A stretch of 64,000 bases of DNA from Glandiceps talaboti (Eukaryota; Hemichordata; Enteropneusta; Spengelidae): the NCBI RefSeq assembly GCF_964340395.1, contig NC_135553.1:23143449-23207448 (forward strand). Reading direction: 5' to 3'. Position numbers and translations under genes: made by a program. The notes beneath the pieces are model-generated. The model made no database searches. It was not told the origin of the DNA and saw only the letters and a program-made list of their open reading frames with translations. Below, one piece after another: positions 53,501-64,000 of the stretch (within the stretch, counting starts at the first letter, position 1; each line of letters begins with the position of its first letter).

Positions 53501-53759
53501 CACACATTGACAGCCATTAGTTTGTGAAATCTGAATGCTTCAATGTATCATCGCAAGTTTGATCAGTTGCATTTCAAACACAAAAAAAAAATTGAGCAAA
53601 AACCCCAATACAATTTAAATGCTTAAATAGTTTGAAGATTTTAAATGCTTTAAATGGCCTGCATATTTCTTGTACCGACAGATACACAGCAAAGTGTACG
53701 CGGCCTATACAAATTCCCTAATGCTAGATACAGATAGACACAGATGTTGCTTTTGTCAT
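47501..53759. other. Long non-coding stretch, perhaps 3' UTR of the downstream minus-strand gene
   Basis: Nearly free of the repeat families seen elsewhere, AT-rich, and with no supported exon. Poly-T at 48298-48316. A minus-strand AATAAA at about 48967-48972 would end a 4.8-kb 3' UTR for the gene stopping at 53760. A 120-codon minus-strand frame at 48395-48757 has no recognised domain. Confidence 0.35.
51625..51713. repeat. Short foldback sequence
   Basis: ATAGTCTAGAAGCTATC at the left and GGATAGCTTCTAGACTATA at the right are inverted around about 50 bp. The left part is preceded by a second direct copy of AGAAGC(T)TATCTGTGGG. Confidence 0.7.
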
Positions 53760-54028
53760 CTACGATTTGTCCGATGAAGAGCTCTCTTCTAATTTAATGT
53801 GACTAGGAGTAGATAGTAGCATACGCATACTAGATGTACTGCTGTAGCTACCACTACTCTCACGATTACTATCACTACTACTCATTGGTGTACCAGGCAA
53901 TTCAACATCAACACACAGGCCTTGTCTGGATGCCTCCATCAGGGAACTATTTTCATCTTGAGGTTTTTCATCATAAACAATACCAGCACCAGGATTTGTA
54001 GATAAGGAATCGGTGTCATCGCATCCAT
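53760..54028 (-). CDS. Unrecognised gene, last exon
   Basis: Acceptor GACCTTACAG, first two bases complete an Asp codon from the G left at 61942. Stop TAG at 53760-53762. 88 codons: DGCDDTDSLSTNPGAGIVYD ... VELPGTPMSSSDSNRESSGS ... LLSTPSHIKLEESSSSDKS. Ser-rich, likely phosphorylated, no domain. Confidence 0.65.
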
Positions 54029-57000
54029 CTGTAAGGTCAAGCAAAACATAAAAGTGTTCACTGAAAATGAAGAGAAACTAAGTTTCTTTTATGTACCATG
54101 GACCCAAGAACTGATGGTTCATTCAGTAATAATATTCCATGGGTGCCAAGATCAGAAAAACGTGACTGGTGAACTATATATGCAAAGCATAAAACCTTGT
54201 CACCCCATATGATGTCATCTTTACCTAAACTCAGTTTCTATCAGTTTAATAGTTCTAATATGCAAAATAAATGGCTTGCTGCACATGCATTATCTGGGGA
54301 GGGGAGAAGGGGGACGCCAAAAAAGCTGCAGAAAGGCCAAAGACAAAATAGATTTTTAAGTAACCACATTTAACGTAACTGAAATTTGTTAAAATGCATT
54401 GCCCAACTGCAAACAACTAAAATCCAAAGTTATGATCTGAAAGTATGAAAGAGACATTCTGAACAACTTCCTTTTTTTAGACTTTGATTGCAAAAATTAT
54501 GAACAGTGACTTGTTATACATGAATATTCCAATTTGTAGAACAACTGATCAAAGGTTGTGTTTGTTCACAGCATTAACTGGGTGTCTATTTTGTTTTCTA
54601 GTATACTTGATTATTTGGTACACAAACATTCATGACAGGGTTACAAAAACTGTGGGCTCATCAAATAAATTTATGGAAATTACTTCCCAATATTTTGATA
54701 AACACAAATATTGACATGCATGTAAATCATTATTTTGAGAATTGCTGTTAAAAATTCTGGTGTCGTACAATATGTCTCTTAATACTGCCAGGTAAGTTGA
54801 CACACCCACCATTATTAGACATCCATTACACATACACATGTACTTACAGTGTACCAACAATGAGAATGGCTATACATCATTACATGTATTTCTTGTTTCT
54901 TTATATTAAAGGACAAATCATTCTGTTGAAACACACAGTATATAGAATGAATCAGTTGAATCTGTTACTCAGATGGACATCGATAATACCGCATAACTAG
55001 GAAATTTCGAGATCATTGTCATTTTTTTTTTTTTTTTTTTTTTTGAAAATTACAAATTAAGCTTTGCTATCTGACAAGTAAGTCTATTTTTAGGGACAAA
55101 AAATTATGTAAAGTTAACAAAGTAATGTGAAAGTATAACCATTCTCATACATATATATGATCTAGAAAAATGATGGACATGTCCAGTCCTGTAGCATAAA
55201 ACAGAACTTTCTTGATGATGACTCATGCATATCAACTGGACAGTATTAAACAAACACACACCCAAATGCTACTAGAGACATCTTTCACAAAAAACACACA
55301 AGCCATACATTATTTAACTATATTCAAATTTAAGAATGCTTACAATAATTAAAATCAAACCATTTTCCTTTACAAATTACAAATCTGTTTATGTCGGGGG
55401 AAAAGCTACAAATGAGTAAACCCCAAAAAACAGTGCAAAAGCCCTGGGGCTTCTCGCAATACATCAATTATCTACTCTTGTACACACTCCTCATAATTGT
55501 TTTCTTGTACAGGAAATACATCCGAGTTTAGATTATTCAAATTAAGTTTAACCAAATAGACATCAGAATATCTGCATAGCATACAAAACTGAAGCAGAAA
55601 CCACAGCTACATTCAGATCATGGACTTCTTAATAATCAGATTGGAAGGTGTTCGTTGGTAATATGACATCATCATGTCTCCAATGTTGCAGTCAGTAATA
55701 TTTTAAACCAGACTGGAAAGTGTTAGTTGGTAATATGACATCATCATTCCTCCAGTGATGCAGCCGTAATATTTTTAATCAGACTGGAAAGTGTTAGTTG
55801 GTAATATGATTTCATCATTCCTCCAATGTTGAAGTCATAATATTATACTAGAAGGTGGTACATGTAGTTGGAAATATGACTATATCTTTTCTCCAGTGTG
55901 TTGTCATCATGTAGTAAGACTTCCATTGACTGACAGATGTCAATAAACACTATATCATAACACACAAATGACATCTTCATCACAAAATTCATGAGCATAA
56001 TACATAATAAATTCACCTTGTCCTATTGTGTGTGGCGAGTTTATAGTGCCAAATTACTTTGTTCCAGTCATGTTGATAATAATTCAATTTTCACAACTTT
56101 GTGTATACATTTCCTTACTTCTATGTCTGTCAGTTCAATGGAATATTAATATAGAATGTTTGGGTTCTATGAAAACCTACTTCACCATGATATATCTTAG
56201 CACAGCAACTTGGCTATCTGACTTGACATACATGCTCATCAAGTGAATGATATACTCAAGCCAAATAGCAAAGTGTCTGGGCTGGCTACATCTTCAATTT
56301 ACAAGAACCTATATTTATGAAATCCAAACTAAGTTTAATTAATAATGTTGTCTTGTCCTTATGAAAAACAAAGACCAGGGGTGAACAAATCATTTGTGAA
56401 CTGGTGGTCCCCGGACCAGTGCCTTAAAAAATCCAGTGGTCCTGCTGAAAGAATTAATGGTACAAGGTAAAATTTGTGCAGGTCCGTCCAAAAAAATCGC
56501 TAGTCCCGGACCCAGGACTAGTGGTTTTGTTCACCCCTGAAGACTTAATTTCACTTGTGTAACAACAGATGGGTGTCCAATCAAGGAACATAATCCTGGA
56601 TGTGCCATACATTTTCAACTAATGGCAATGGCTCACATACCCTTTGTTCTGGCAGATTTTGAATTGTTAATCAAAGTGAGAAACCAGGAAAGATTTTGAC
56701 ATATTAAGAGCTGTCCTCATGGTCTTGTAAGTGGTAGGACATATCTGGATGTACCAGGTCAAAGTGTTGACAAGGTATCAGAGAAGGAATGACTGTGCAG
56801 ACTCTTGGGGGGGGGTGTCTTTATTCTGAGCAGGAAGTGTACAGTACAGACATCATAAAACTCTTTCTTGTAAGTGGAGTTGATTACAGACAATTCTACC
56901 TGACAAAACTGTTATTTTAAATATCTACAGTACAATCAGAACTCACTAGTTATCATAAACACATATACACATAATTGAAAGTTTCATGATATCATAGATT

Positions 57001-57212
57001 TACATCTGTCTTCAATGTGTTCACATGTCTTTGAAGAATTCAATTCAGTCTCCCTTCATTGACTAAGAAGTCTAATTTGTTATTAGAATGCTGCATGCGA
57101 GTACTAAACAGTGTCCATCAATGACTACATGTAAGTTAATATATTGTATATTAATGGTTTAGGGTAAGGTAATATATAGTGGTCTTGTTTAGAATTTTCC
57201 TTGAAGTTCTTG

Positions 57213-57275
<63 letters not shown>

Positions 57276-60200
57276 GTGTGCGTGTCTGTGTGTGTCTGTG
57301 TGTGTGTGTCTGTCTGTCTGTCTGGGTGGCTGGCTGGCTGAGACTGCATATATATACATGTATATATTCTCTCAGTGTCTCACAATATGCATGTTTTACT
57401 GAATTGTCATTATTTTACATTTACTTGGCCCAAAGAGCAATTAGTGTAATAATTAACTCCAAGTGAATGTAAACTAATACAAATCAGCACAGCTAGTGAA
57501 CTGTGAGAAAATCTAGTGTATGCTGTATTACATATACATATATACAACATTCCAGATCAGTCTACTGCAAATGTGATCTTCCTGGTCAAGCGAGGAAAAT
57601 AGATGTCAAAAACCTAGCGCTGACTAAGTCATCAATTTCTTCTTCATTGTGGTATACCACCTTTTCAGACACACAGAACAGTCTGTTTTGCACCTAACTA
57701 TGTAATAGTATCTGTTTTAGTCGGCAGTATATTAGATGTACTTTAGTGTTTTTGACAACTTGTGAATACTGGATGCATTCGAGTTACAAGCCTTGACACT
57801 TCTCAATATACCAAAAGGTATACAGTGACTATACACGACTTTCTTTCACAGTGTGTTGGCGGCACTGAATTGTCATTATTTGACATATACTTGGCCCAAA
57901 TAGCTGTAGCTATGAGTCCACAAAAATGTCTCTGTAATTCAATTTTATGATGCAGGCTTTATGTCTACATAAAATTTACTGTTCTTTGAGCCAATTACAT
58001 GAATAATGGGAATAATTGAGCAGAGACAACAGACCATGAGATAATCTAGGTATGCACAGTCACATTCCTTCTGTATCATGAGGACACCCCCCCCCCCCCC
58101 CCATAAGATCACTTTCATCTATATGCATCAGAATCAATAATACACTTTACAGAAATATGTTGAATTGACCAACTTCTCACATATGATCTACAGCATATCA
58201 TCTATAAGGTTTATGAAAAACGCAGGAAGAGTACGGAATCCTGTTACATTCGCATATGATGCCTGCGATATAATCAAATGTTTGTCACAAGTCATGGCAA
58301 GGCATTGTTAGCAACATCTGTGATTGTTTATCAAAATCATGTGACACAACTATTTCGAAAAGGTCTGTTAGTTAGCAAGTCATGGCTTCTGCAGATGTCA
58401 GTTAAAATCTTTATTTCAAATAGGAAATAAAAAGATTGTAAATGCCATCCATTGAAGTCGTGTCTTGCCAACTAACAGAAACATTTATGATTTTACATTC
58501 CTCAAGACAGGCTTGTACTACTCGTCATCATTTCGTAGTTGGACTGAACCTTGCTTAATAACAAAACCTAATTTGAAAGCCTTTATTCCTAATATCAATA
58601 AACAGTGGTCATGCCTTCATGTAAAACAACACTCTTCACAAGTTAATGATATGATCCTCCCCCCCCCCCCCCGCCCACCCACTTTTGAAGTTCAATCACA
58701 CCTCATTCTAGCAGTGAGACCTATCTAAAAAGAATACCACTGACCAAAACTGTTGTTCCCTTCAATATACCACCAAGTGTCTGTTTAGTGATGTACATGT
58801 AGTGGTTTTGATAGAGAGCTTACTGAAGTTGTCTATAGAGACTTGAGAAATTGTTGAGAACAGCTTATGTTCAGTTTAGACAGGTTTTACTGCAAGATTG
58901 ACAGGAGGAGAAGTGGTGTTGCTGTAAGGTGATTAACTTAGAACCAATGATATGCAACTCATCTCCAGATATGGCATATTCTGAAGACTTGTACAGCTCA
59001 ACTAAGATTGATGTGATGTCCATTCATTAAATGATGTGTATGCAAATGACCTTTCCAATATCAAGCAACCCCCTCTAGGATACAATTGAGTTGTTACACA
59101 AATTACTGCAAGTTTCCGGGGTTTTCCTAAGGTATTAGCCATACATTAAAGGTAGTTTACCTTGTTAGAGGCTACAGTTTTCCAGTAAAATACTAAATAA
59201 TGCATAACTAGAAACACATCAAAGTTCTAAATTTGCTATCATCTCAATTCAGGTTTTATCCAATGGTAAAAAAAAACAAAAAACAAAAAACGCCAGTATT
59301 GAAAACATTCTCTTATTGACATAACTTTCAGATTACATGCCATTCAGATATTTTTCGAGTTTGATCTTTGTATCCTTGCCTTATTGTCACTTTCACAACA
59401 AAACAACTCCTGTAATTTGAATAGAAATTGGTAAACAAAGCAAACTGATTAATAAGTTGTCAGCACACTGTAATCAAAAACCACAATGTCTCTGAACAGC
59501 TATCAGTCTATCATTAAAACCAAAACAAAATCAAGCCATTTGCTTGGCTACATCACTAGAGGGCATACTTGTCTGGAAAGGTCTTTTGGCAGTCAATTTA
59601 CAAAAGGCATAAAAATAAAATATAAAAATGTTTGATTTTTTATATATAAATGTAAAAAGAATATTACTATTAAAAGATGACAGCACAATGTACACATGTA
59701 TTACGTTCAGTTGAAATTATTTACCATGGTTTACAGAAATAAAGAAAAGGCAAATGTAAATGACACCAGCGAAAATAAAAGATAGAAGAACGGATGAAGG
59801 ACAAGAAATAAAGGAAGATAAAATGACATCTCTTTTCCTCAGACGTACCATGTTATATGCAGTTCCAAGTCAGGTAAGCTAGCATATGGTAAGGAATCCG
59901 TGTCGGCTGCATATGTAAAAAGAATCACAGAATATTTGCTTTGTCTCTCCTTCTCTTTTAACTTTCTAGTCTTCACGTTGAAAGCTACATTTTATAAACC
60001 AGTGGTGCATAGAAAGCATACGATGGAATCCCAGTTCCTATTCCTGTCGTAATTATGATCGGTATTTTGATAATGCTAGCACTGTGGATGAAAGATGCTG
60101 TGCATGTCTAACATGACTATAGCGATGGATTGGTTGTCTACCGTCACTATGATTTCTAGCTATTCACTGCCTAATGAAAGGATCCCCATTCTAATGCCAA

Positions 60201-63200
60201 GCTTTGCTTCGATATCAAACTACATTCTGATCTCTGCTGAAGCAATGGATGCTGGGGGGTCAAGCAAAGCTCTTGAGTTACAAATATCATTTTCACCAAA
60301 GAGGAACCAAATGTGCTAATTCCCTGTTCTAAAGGTAATACTTTGATATATTTTTTATTGTAGAGACTTATCAATGTAAAGCAGGGCCCCCTACCCTTCA
60401 AACAAAAATTTTACACAGTTGAATTTTATCTACATTAAAAAAAAAATTTCAACAAGTTGATGATACATGAAGTAAATTTAATTGAAAACTAATTTTTGTA
60501 TCATGATTATAATTTTGTCTAATCTTATGTCTGTCTTACATCTTAAAGACTTTGATCTCCTTAACAACTGCAGTTAATGTTCAATTAAATTCAGTTTTAG
60601 AGCTGAAGGATACCTTGCGAATTCACATTTAATAAAAAGTTGGATGTTTAATGCAATAAACTATGGTTTCATTCACTTTAATATCAGTACAGGGTTGGCA
60701 TCATATCAAACACAGGTGGAAGTCACGTATGAGACTTGCTAGGCAACTGCCATGAGATAAACGATGTTAAAGGACCTTACAATTAGAATAACAATAATGA
60801 GATAAGCTGTTGCCAATACATACGTTTAATGGAAGATTCCTACCAAATCTCTTACATCACTTCCATCAAGGTTCTGATCAATGCTAATGCCATACTGATA
60901 AGTGAAGTGAATGAAACCAACACATTTTAACATTCAAGTTTTTACTAAACAGAGTGAATTCACAAGGCATCCTTAAACTTCAAACTTTTCTATTCCTAAG
61001 CCTGATTTGATCTCCAATAAATGATTGTGTTCCTACAAGTATATATAGCACAGTGTGGATTAAAGTATTACTATTAAGGAGAGGGCTTGTGGACGTTCCA
61101 AAATTGAGTTGAAAGATGACACTATCTGAGAAAACACTATCTGATAAACCACAATACAACTGTTTACTGGTGATGAGGATGAACAAGAAATATCTCAAGA
61201 TATCCTCCACAGTTTCTTCACATATGTTAGTCTCATTCCTTGCTACATATACAGGTGCAGTGATACAAACCTACACCTGTACTGTCTGCACCCAAATGCA
61301 AGGCTTTTTATACAGATGTATGTGACAACCCTTAGCATGTTTGCAGCCCAGCTGATCTACAATAACAGCAGTGAAGGAGTGAAATGAATCACATCAAAAA
61401 ACACAAAAACAATCTAAACAACTATTATAGGCAACCTTATTTCCCCTTACATTTATTTCAGCTCACACCAATACTGGCCGACATCATCAAACACCCATCT
61501 TTCCCAATACAATGTAAAAGGAGAGGGCAGCACAGCTGCAAACATATTTCTTCATATTTGCTTATATTCTATTTTTTTTTTCATTTTGATTTCAGTTTTG
61601 AATTCTGTGAGTATGGAAAATAGTTTAAACTTCTTGAAACTATGTGGATAACCATAAAACACAAAATTGTTGCTAATGCAATGAGCAAATTTCATGTAAA
61701 ATGAAGTTCCGTCAAAGTGTGGAAAATGTACAATATTTCTATGACCAGTCCTAGTAAATTGTGTTCTTACACTGTATTGGGAACTTTTCAAGTCTACTAC
61801 TAATGCTTGACATTAATCTTAGTTTTTGTCCCAAGAAATGCAAGCTAAGCAGCCAATGGATGTTTGATTCATTAGCATACCACCTACTTATTCTTTGACC
61901 TGTGACATGGAGAATGTTTGTTTGTTCATTTATGTTCTCACCTCTACTGTAAACATCTTCCTCGTATGGCATTTCATCATCGTCCTCAGCATCATCTGGG
62001 TCCAACACATCGTCAAAACGATCATCACCTTTCCCCAGTTTCACCGGCATGTCATTTTTATCCGATACAGGTGATCGGACGTTACTTTTCACGTCACCAT
62101 TAACACAATTCTTCTCGGAAAAAAGGGTCACCGGTGTGACTTCAGTAACAGGCTTTCTGGGTGCCCCCTTAATGAGGCTCTCATCAGAGTTCCTACACGA
62201 TGGACAGTCTGACACGTCTTCTGATAGAGGTTCCGGTGTGGTCTCAGACCTAGTGTTTGACAACGGGGAGATCACAGGGGAACTGTACGGTGGTGATGTT
62301 GGTGTTGGGAGTGATAACTTTCTAGGTTTCTCCTTTTTGCTTGTAGCCTTTTAACAAAAAGAAACAAGCTGTTACGATGATTCATACATACCAACACATC
62401 AAATACTTCTGAGAAGTGAAGGGATTAGTGCAATTCATACCAATGATTCATGGTATTTAAAGAATGCATAAAAACAATATAAAATATTGCATTTAATAAA
62501 AAGTGATACTTGATGAGGTTGGATGTGCCTCAAGAACCAGTTTCCTTGAAATCACAGTCATTCAAAAACTCCCCAAACTTTGCCATATGAAAGGTTACTC
62601 CTGGTCCTTTGGAAATAAAACAAGAAATTTGGGTTTCATCATCTTGTTTTCAAGGAAATATACAATCTACAATTTTCCTGTACAGTAAATACACTATTTG
62701 GCAGCTATACTGCATTGGATTCTAAAATTGCTTAATTTTCATGACCTTTATTTAAAAAACTTGAGACCCCTGAGATCTTGTTTCTTGATTTAACTGAGTT
62801 TCTTGAACAAAGTAACAGCAACATTTGAATATTTTTATTTCCAAGGTGTACACTACATTTTTGATAAAACATTCCGCTTTGTCACTATTCGTCTACCAAC
62901 TCATAGTGACAACACACTGAGGTCTCAAGTATTTTCTGGTTGAATGAACACAAATATTGGAGAACAACATAATTATACCAGCACAAGTTATATCAAAGAA
63001 ATATCGGGGACTATATTGCCAATTTTGATTTATACTTCAAACACAGCAGAACCAGTGATGCAGTCACGCTTTGTTGTGACACAGACGCACATTTTCGTGG
63101 TGTATAACAACCAGGTATAAATTCCATATTTTTTTGTTCAACTTGGCTAGTGCATGGTATAATAAAGGTCTATGCTTACATTCGTTGTCACTGGTTTCTC

Positions 63201-63838
63201 AACTGGTACAGGTAAAATCAAGGGATTACTAGTGTGATTCTGAAGTCTTGGCTGAATGTCCTTTCTTGAAAGGACCTCGTTTTCTTCTTTACATTCTTCA
63301 GCTTCTTCTAAGACAGCCGAACCTCTGAGAGAGTTGCTCCCGAGTGAACTCCCTCCATGTGATGGTTTTCTAACAATCATAGACACAACACACAAAGTCA
63401 GTCAAATGGAATTTCAAATGATACTATTTGATTCTTGACTATGTATGCATAACAAACTTTGTCACAGTGAACATTCTACCTTAAATTACAACAGATTTCA
63501 CTTTACCTCCATGCTAATTTTAGTTCAAGAACAAGTCTCACTACACAATGGACTCTTCACTACACCAAACCTTTCTCGTGCCCAACTTCCATCAAAAGAG
63601 GCTGCACGGTAATCAATATCATAGCATCACAAGATAAATTCTTTATATATCATCACATTGGATATACACCTCATTCATCTACATTCAACATGCTGAACTT
63701 TCTCAATATATAAAAGTAACTTTTCCTCCAAGTCATCGAAAAATGTTTGACCGCCACTAGAGAAGTAGACAACCTACCTTCTACCTCTCCTGGTCCTCCC
63801 TTCATTAGCTATATCACCTCTGACAGCTCTTTGACCTC
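53760..63838 (-). CDS. 3' part of an unrecognised gene (four exons seen)
   Basis: Exons 63778-63838, 63180-63369, 61942-62347 and 53760-54028 join in phase to about 307 codons plus stop. The 5' end lies outside the window. Product: an Arg/Gly-rich start (GGQRAVRGDIANEGRTRRGR), a Ser/Glu stretch, a Pro/Ser-rich part (SLPTPTSPPYSSPVISPLSN), an acidic part (DDRFDDVLDPDDAEDDDEMP, YEEDVYSR) and a Ser-rich tail. No catalytic or membrane segment is visible. It looks like the disordered C-terminus of a larger signalling or cytoskeletal protein, but no family is assigned. Confidence 0.65.
55631..55895. repeat. 71-bp tandem repeat, about 3.5 copies
   Basis: Unit CAGACTGGAAAGTGTTAGTT-GGTAATATGACATCATCAT-TCCTCCA(A/G)TG. 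Starts near 55637, 55709 and 55780, with a diverged fourth unit. Confidence 0.9.
57210..57325. repeat. (TG)n microsatellite with (TGTC)n end
   Basis: About 100 bp of TG dinucleotide with C/G interruptions ending in TGTCTGTCTGTC and GGCTGGCTGG. Intronic. Confidence 0.97.
59839..59906 (-). CDS. Candidate alternative last exon of the unrecognised gene
   Basis: Acceptor ACATATGCAG at 59907-59916, phase 1, fits the G left by the exon ending at 61942 and reads ADTDSLPYASLPDLELHITW-YV then TGA at 59839-59841. It shares DTDSL with the start of the distal last exon. A plausible mutually exclusive 3' terminal exon. Transcription unproven. Confidence 0.4.
61942..62347 (-). CDS. Unrecognised gene, third visible exon
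   Basis: 406 nt, acceptor TTGTTAAAAG, donor AGTAGAG|GTGAGA. Phase 0 start, phase 1 end. Basic KKEKPRK lead, Pro/Ser/Thr-rich middle with SP/TP sites, then DDAEDDDEMPYEED. Open continuously and with base composition richer in GC than flanking introns. Confidence 0.72.
62870..63165 (+). repeat. Dispersed repeat family J, copy 3
   Basis: Shares GTCTCAAGTATTTTCTGG, AAATATTGG, ACTTCAAACACAGCAGAACC-AGTGA, CCAGGTATAAATTCCATATT and TAGTGCATGGTATAAT with 17230-17590. It ends about 15 nt from the donor of the 63180-63369 exon. Confidence 0.72.
63180..63369 (-). CDS. Unrecognised gene, second visible exon
   Basis: 190 nt, acceptor ATGATTGTTAG, donor CGAAT|GTAAGC. It starts with the third base of an Arg codon and ends in phase 0. 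Encodes KPSHGGSSLGSNSLRG, an acidic EEAEECKEENE, then NPLILPVPVEKPVTTN. No domain recognised. Confidence 0.65.
63778..63838 (-). CDS. Unrecognised gene, first visible exon
   Basis: 61 nt, acceptor TTGTTTCCAG, donor AGAAG|GTAGGT. It starts with two bases completing a codon and ends in phase 2, compatible with the next exon. Arg/Gly-rich. Nothing further 5' is recognised before the window edge. Confidence 0.6.
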
Positions 63839-64000
63839 CTGGAAACAATACAAAAGTCTCAGTAGTAACAAATCAGAAGTCAAAGTGTTGACGTCCAAGG
63901 GTAGTCAAATTTTTTAAATTACTGCAAACCTCACTATTTTGTTCACTATCTGCCCATTCTACATTAACTTACTTGTTCACTATTCAACCTAACATACCTA

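Larger units (their letters stand above)
54029..59838. other. Intron of the unrecognised gene
   Basis: No supported exon. Holds poly-T at 55023-55044, a 71-bp tandem array, a (TG)n tract, poly-C runs at 58087-58102 and 58659-58672, and a GGTCC/GGACC-rich repeat at 56390-56535 (ACTGGTGGTCCCCGGACCAG) related in wording to the module at 34035 and 35810. Confidence 0.5.

Overview
The window is animal nuclear DNA: AT-rich, with short exons joined by GT-AG introns, long introns and many short repeats. The gene content (a TIR plus Death-domain adaptor-like protein, a full-length ATAD5/Elg1, a TRAF-type RING protein) and the foldback-element-rich introns suggest a marine invertebrate, perhaps a deuterostome such as a hemichordate or cephalochordate. 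The sequence alone does not settle the phylum. There are no prokaryotic features, rRNAs, intact tRNAs or CRISPR arrays.

Layout. (1) 1161-11866, minus strand: a five-exon gene for a protein of about 508 aa with an N-terminal TIR domain, a Death domain and a low-complexity tail. All four introns are phase 1. (2) 15623-40826, minus strand: a complete ATAD5 (Elg1, PCNA-unloading clamp-loader subunit) gene. I assembled it exon by exon: 17 coding exons, 5889 nt, about 1962 aa, with every intron phase consistent and the AAA+ motifs intact. An alternative CpG-rich promoter and first exon lie near 35180-35500. (3) 43463-45470, plus strand: a two-exon gene for a RING plus TRAF-type zinc-finger E3-ligase-like protein with a poly-Ser tract and an extremely acidic C-terminus. 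It is head-to-head with ATAD5. (4) 53760-63838, minus strand: the 3' part of a gene I do not recognise (Ser/Pro-rich and acidic), whose 5' end lies beyond the window. It has a possible alternative last exon near 59.87 kb.

Between and inside the genes are microsatellites, a roughly 1-kb 50-bp minisatellite in an ATAD5 intron, several tandem arrays with longer units, and at least eight families of terminal-inverted-repeat or foldback (MITE-like) elements, many recurring within the window. Some sit within 25 nt of ATAD5 splice sites. One tandem array runs into the ATAD5 stop-codon exon. A pair of inverted intronic copies brackets ATAD5 exons 15-16.

The genes do not form an operon or one pathway. 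ATAD5 is a replication/genome-stability factor and the TIR-Death and RING-TRAF proteins look like signalling components. The best candidates for something undescribed are the TIR-before-Death protein with its symmetric exons, the ATAD5 alternative promoter, and the repeat/gene interactions in the ATAD5 introns.
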